A program made the translations under genes and the position numbers. A stretch of DNA of 64,000 nt from Planctomycetota bacterium (lineage in GTDB: Bacteria > Planctomycetota > Planctomycetia > Pirellulales > Pirellulaceae). This document shows, piece after piece, positions 60,847-64,000 of this stretch; position 1 is the first letter of the stretch; every line of letters begins with the position of its first letter. The stretch is from positions 1 through 64,000 of the forward strand of contig JACNKX010000039.1 of assembly GCA_014381825.1 (NCBI GenBank). Direction: 5' to 3'. The notes below the pieces were generated by a model. The model ran no database searches. It was given only the letters and a program-made list of their open reading frames with translations, and was not told the origin of the DNA.

Positions 60847-63588
60847 ATGAAGTTGTTCCGCAAGGCCACTCACATCAAAAAACGTCGCTCGCGTCGCGAA
60901 CGGCGTTTGTTATTTGAGCATTTGGGCGAGCGGACGTTATTGGCTGTCGATATCGTTCCCGCAGCGGATGATGTCGCTGTCGTCGACATGGGTTTCAATC
61001 CACAGACAGCCGAGGTAACGCTCGTCGGTACCGAAGAGGAAGCGGGAGAGCAAATCGCCAAAGTTTTCTACGTGAATGAAGATCGCGACGCGATTTCATC
61101 GGCCACGTTGGTTGGGCTTGGGCCTGATGTTGTGGTCGGAGGCATTTCCTCCGATAGTTCTCGCATTGCGGGAGTGTCTAAATCACCGGGCTCGGTAGAC
61201 AACGGTGAAGGAACCACTTGGCTTAGGTTGTCTCCCGAAACTCCTGTAGGAATCGGATACGTTGATGGTGGCAGAAACACAAGTAACGGCTTCGCGGCAT
61301 GGAGCGACGGCATCGCTGGCGACTTCAATAACTTAGATGGTGCGATGATTTGGTCGCCGACGACTGGAATCAAACCTCTCGCAGGTCATGACCTGAATGG
61401 GGCCCGCGCATTCGACGTAACAGCGGATGGTAGCATTCAAGTTGGGACTTCAACGTTAGGTGGGGAACCGGGCGGACTCGCCGTCTATTGGGACGCGGAA
61501 GGGATCCACATTTTGGATGATTCAATCGGGGTGCAAGGCCAGGCCAACGCGATTTCTACAGACGGTGGATTTCTCGGTGGTTGGGTTGCGTATGTAATCG
61601 ATTCATTTCCCCCGGTCGGTGTTGTTCAAGCAGCGGTTTGGGACTCGAACCGAGATGTTACTTTGCTTGAATATGCAAACGGCGATCCTTTTGAAGGCGT
61701 GGTGGAAGATGTCAGCAACCACGGCTATGCGGTGGGATTTACTGCCGACAGCCAAGGCTTTATCTGGCATGAGAGCTTTGATGAACCGCAGATCTTTGAC
61801 GATTGGTTAGAATCGCAACGAACCAGCGGCGATCCAAGCCTTCCTTCCCCGTCGACTTCCGTCGTGGCGATTGCCGAGGACACCGTCAACGGTAAACTTC
61901 TCTTCGCGGTCAACGGTAGCGCGAACTTCGTGCAGGTGGATGCGCCGGAGATCGTGCCTGATCTCTGCGCCGATTCGGACGACGATTGGTGTGACGGACG
62001 TTGGCGGGCGGTGGTTCGGGAGATCGACGAAGACAACTTGCCGGTCATCGACATGGTTCTGTCGTATCCTTCTGACGTTGCCAATCCCGACTCGTCGCAC
62101 GTCAATCTGCGCGGCAATGTTCTGGAGATCTATTACGAAACAGATACTGGCGATCGTCCCATCACGCAGGTGTTGCTGACCAACGGATTCATCCGACCGG
62201 CCAGCGAAAGCGGGCCGCTGACGACTTCGGTGCGCGGTCTGCAATTCTACAGCAGCGACGACCGACACATCGACGAACCACAAGTCCAGCAATTGCGGCT
62301 GCTGGGCATCACCGAGGACGGACGACTGCACGTTCAAACCACCCAAGTTGCCGAAGACGCTGCGGTCGGTGAGCGGTTTGAAATCACCACCGATCATTAC
62401 CTGCATCCTCCCAACGCCGAGGAAGCCGTCACCGACGTGGACGTGACGATCACCAACGCCAGCGGCAAGGCGGTTGACTCTTCGGGAGGCACCGGCGACT
62501 TGCATCGAGCGCTCAGCGAACAGTTTGTGCCGCTGGCGATCAACAGCATGTTCGTGGCTCGCGATTTTGAAGCGTTCGATGTGCTGCCCGATTGGTACTT
62601 GGCGATCGATCCCAATGAGGACTTCATCGGCAATCGTTCCAATGGCGATCCGCTGGACGATGGCCGAACGCAGAAAGGCAACATGGAATTCGTGCCGACT
62701 CACGACACAGCCCGCGTCGAGTTACAGGGCACGACACTGGACTTGTCGCACGATATGCAAAATGTCTTGGTGCCGGGTTATGAATGGTTTCCCGACATGG
62801 CGATGTATCGCGGTCCATCAAATTGGATGCACGCCAAACATGCCTACGACAATGCACGCAATCACCTGATCCAAGTCACCGCCGTCGGCGGGCTAGTTGA
62901 TTCCGTGGACGATCTGACTTGGTCGGTGATCTACGACAACGACGATGCGGAACTGGTCGACGGCGATAACGTGCAAATTCGCCTGACGCTCGGCCAGACG
63001 ATCACCACCTGGCCCGATGCGGCCACGCTCACGCTCAGCTATACCCTGACCAGCGGAACGCGAGCCACCCCCTGGCAGAACCCCGGCGAGCCGACCGACG
63101 TCAACCAGGACGGAAGTGTCTCGCCGATCGATGCCTTAGTCGTCATCAACCGGATCAACGATACGGGGCCAATGGCGCTGGCGGCACCGGCAAGCCCGCT
63201 GGATATCTCGCATTTTCTCGACGTGAACGGCGACACTTTCCTATCGCCAATTGATGCACTGCAGGTCATCAACCGGATCAACCGTGCGAGTCTGAGCGAG
63301 GGCGAAGCGACCGCACGCAGGACGACGCTGCATTCGCTACCGCGTACTCAAGACACGTCAGACGCGGACGTGATCCGCAAGTTGGCCGAAACACCCGGTC
63401 GGCTGGCGACGAAAGAGGACTCCGCCACACCCTCAGATTGGCACACGAAAGGAGTTGCGACGCACACGCCGATTCGACGCGCAGAACGAGACGACCCGTC
63501 ACGCACAGCAGCGGAACACACTGACGATTTCTGGAACGGCCTAGGCCGAGACACTGATCCGCTGGAGGACCAACTACAACCGGTCTAA
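60847..63588 (+). CDS. large secreted protein with LEPR-like N-terminus, HAF-like repeats and dockerin-like sites
   Basis: 913 residues from the ATG at 60847. N-terminal KKRRSRRERRLLFEHLGERTLLAVD is the LEPR-like sorting region. About 60-330: WD/beta-propeller-like HAF segments with GPDVVVGGISSDSSRI, WSPTTGIKPLAG and AVYWDAEGIHILDD. About 360-760: large beta-rich module of unknown type. About 760-830: two dockerin/EF-hand-like sites, DVNQDGSVSPIDALVVINR and FLDVNGDTFLSPIDALQVINR. Low-complexity polar tail. Probably an extracellular or surface protein. Codon use appears somewhat more GC-rich in the second half, so it may be of mixed origin. It resembles the protein at 2988-4226 in plan. Confidence 0.75.
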   Translation: MKLFRKATHIKKRRSRRERRLLFEHLGERTLLAVDIVPAADDVAVVDMGFNPQTAEVTLVGTEEEAGEQIAKVFYVNEDRDAISSATLVGLGPDVVVGGISSDSSRIAGVSKSPGSVDNGEGTTWLRLSPETPVGIGYVDGGRNTSNGFAAWSDGIAGDFNNLDGAMIWSPTTGIKPLAGHDLNGARAFDVTADGSIQVGTSTLGGEPGGLAVYWDAEGIHILDDSIGVQGQANAISTDGGFLGGWVAYVIDSFPPVGVVQAAVWDSNRDVTLLEYANGDPFEGVVEDVSNHGYAVGFTADSQGFIWHESFDEPQIFDDWLESQRTSGDPSLPSPSTSVVAIAEDTVNGKLLFAVNGSANFVQVDAPEIVPDLCADSDDDWCDGRWRAVVREIDEDNLPVIDMVLSYPSDVANPDSSHVNLRGNVLEIYYETDTGDRPITQVLLTNGFIRPASESGPLTTSVRGLQFYSSDDRHIDEPQVQQLRLLGITEDGRLHVQTTQVAEDAAVGERFEITTDHYLHPPNAEEAVTDVDVTITNASGKAVDSSGGTGDLHRALSEQFVPLAINSMFVARDFEAFDVLPDWYLAIDPNEDFIGNRSNGDPLDDGRTQKGNMEFVPTHDTARVELQGTTLDLSHDMQNVLVPGYEWFPDMAMYRGPSNWMHAKHAYDNARNHLIQVTAVGGLVDSVDDLTWSVIYDNDDAELVDGDNVQIRLTLGQTITTWPDAATLTLSYTLTSGTRATPWQNPGEPTDVNQDGSVSPIDALVVINRINDTGPMALAAPASPLDISHFLDVNGDTFLSPIDALQVINRINRASLSEGEATARRTTLHSLPRTQDTSDADVIRKLAETPGRLATKEDSATPSDWHTKGVATHTPIRRAERDDPSRTAAEHTDDFWNGLGRDTDPLEDQLQPV

Positions 63589-63637
63589 GAACTAGACGTA
63601 TTACACGCGGCAGTATCGATGGCATTCCGCTCTGCTG

Positions 63638-64000
63638 TTACTCGCCTGGCAGCATCTTTCGCAAGACGGGTTCGAACGCGTCGGCCATTCGTACAAAACC
63701 AAGGTCGGTCGGATGCGAGCTGTCGACGGTCGCGTCGCCATCGTCACCGAGCAGATGCTTGCCTTCGAGGTAAGTCAGCCCTGTGATACCGTCAGCGGTC
63801 AATCGGTCGTAGGCTGCAAGAAACGCCTTGCGACTCGATTCGTTACGCTGCCGCTTACTGCTGACCAAGAACGAGTCGCTATAGCTGCGATCTTCCACCA
63901 GCAACATCGGTGTCGTCGGGTGAGCCTTGCGCAGCGTACGAACTAGCGGTTCGGTTCGTGCCGCAACTTCAGCAGCGTTCATATTCGGCAAGCAATCGAT
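63638..64000 (-). CDS. SGNH/GDSL hydrolase family protein, partial (start lies beyond the window)
   Basis: The gene is read on the minus strand and is still open at the window edge, so only its C-terminal part (about 120 residues) is here. Visible: IDCLPNMNAAEVAARTEPLVRTL, a PMLLVEDRSYSD segment, and the catalytic DSSHPTDLGFVRMADA, with Asp and His of the D-x-x-H block typical of SGNH hydrolases. Probably an esterase or lipase-like enzyme, and in planctomycetes this C-terminal type is common in exported proteins. Confidence 0.85.
   Translation of the reverse strand: MDCLPNMNAAEVAARTEPLVRTLRKAHPTTPMLLVEDRSYSDSFLVSSKRQRNESSRKAFLAAYDRLTADGITGLTYLEGKHLLGDDGDATVDSSHPTDLGFVRMADAFEPVLRKMLPGE

Overview
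The window comes from a planctomycete, most likely of the Pirellulales/Planctomycetales type. The signs are planctomycete-restricted families: a heme-binding DUF1549/DUF1553 protein next to a DUF1501 protein, two secreted proteins with an Arg-rich LEPR-like N-terminus and dockerin-like EF-hand repeats, small proteins with an F-S-x-R-x-L membrane motif, many Ser/Thr kinase, FHA and ExbB-type membrane genes, and a bacterial microcompartment (BMC) locus of the Planctomycetes-Verrucomicrobia (PVM) type. Gene order is mixed-strand with short operons. Most start codons were chosen by eye from Shine-Dalgarno sites, overlaps and family starts. I see no rRNA or tRNA genes, CRISPR arrays, transposases or prophage.

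Layout. 1-6.3 kb: membrane proteins, a sugar-isomerase-like enzyme, a secreted dockerin protein, PPK2 and a K+ channel. 6.3-14.6 kb: the BMC locus on the minus strand. In transcription order it holds a DeoR regulator, PduL, two BMC-H shell proteins, acetate kinase, a BMC-P, a CoA-acylating aldehyde dehydrogenase, a BMC-P, a small protein with an encapsulation-like helix, a BMC-P, a class II aldolase and a malate/lactate dehydrogenase. Together they fit fuculose- or rhamnulose-1-phosphate cleavage to DHAP plus lactaldehyde, with oxidation of lactaldehyde to lactyl-CoA, lactyl-phosphate and lactate inside the shell. Stem-loops sit in three of its gene junctions.

14.9-30 kb is mainly housekeeping: PlsC, Cmk, Asd, TruA, GT4, kinase, AccA, CvpA, Dtd, FHA-GAF-phosphatase and PH-domain proteins. 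At 29.57-31 kb a DAHP synthase gene is preceded by a promoter, a 24-codon reading frame rich in Phe/Tyr/Trp codons and a strong intrinsic terminator, which looks like a ribosome-mediated attenuator. 31-35 kb is an ExbB/MotA-type three-gene operon. 35-43 kb is more accessory: a hairpin-rich gene-free interval, MFS and RidA genes, a ParE-like toxin/antitoxin pair, and a 1539-residue protein with a possible HEPN RNase motif, a STAND NTPase, WD40 repeats and a Zn-ribbon-like tail, which is a candidate defence gene. 43-64 kb holds the DUF1549/DUF1501 pair (the first with an apparent frameshift), a tandem paralogue pair, radical SAM, amidotransferase, a lone SAM-HAT C-domain, vWA, aminotransferase, CoaD, a large secreted dockerin protein and a partial SGNH hydrolase.

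The observations most worth following are the aromatic leader attenuator, the HEPN-STAND-WD40 protein, the small encapsulation-helix protein of the BMC, and a dispersed palindromic element present three times.
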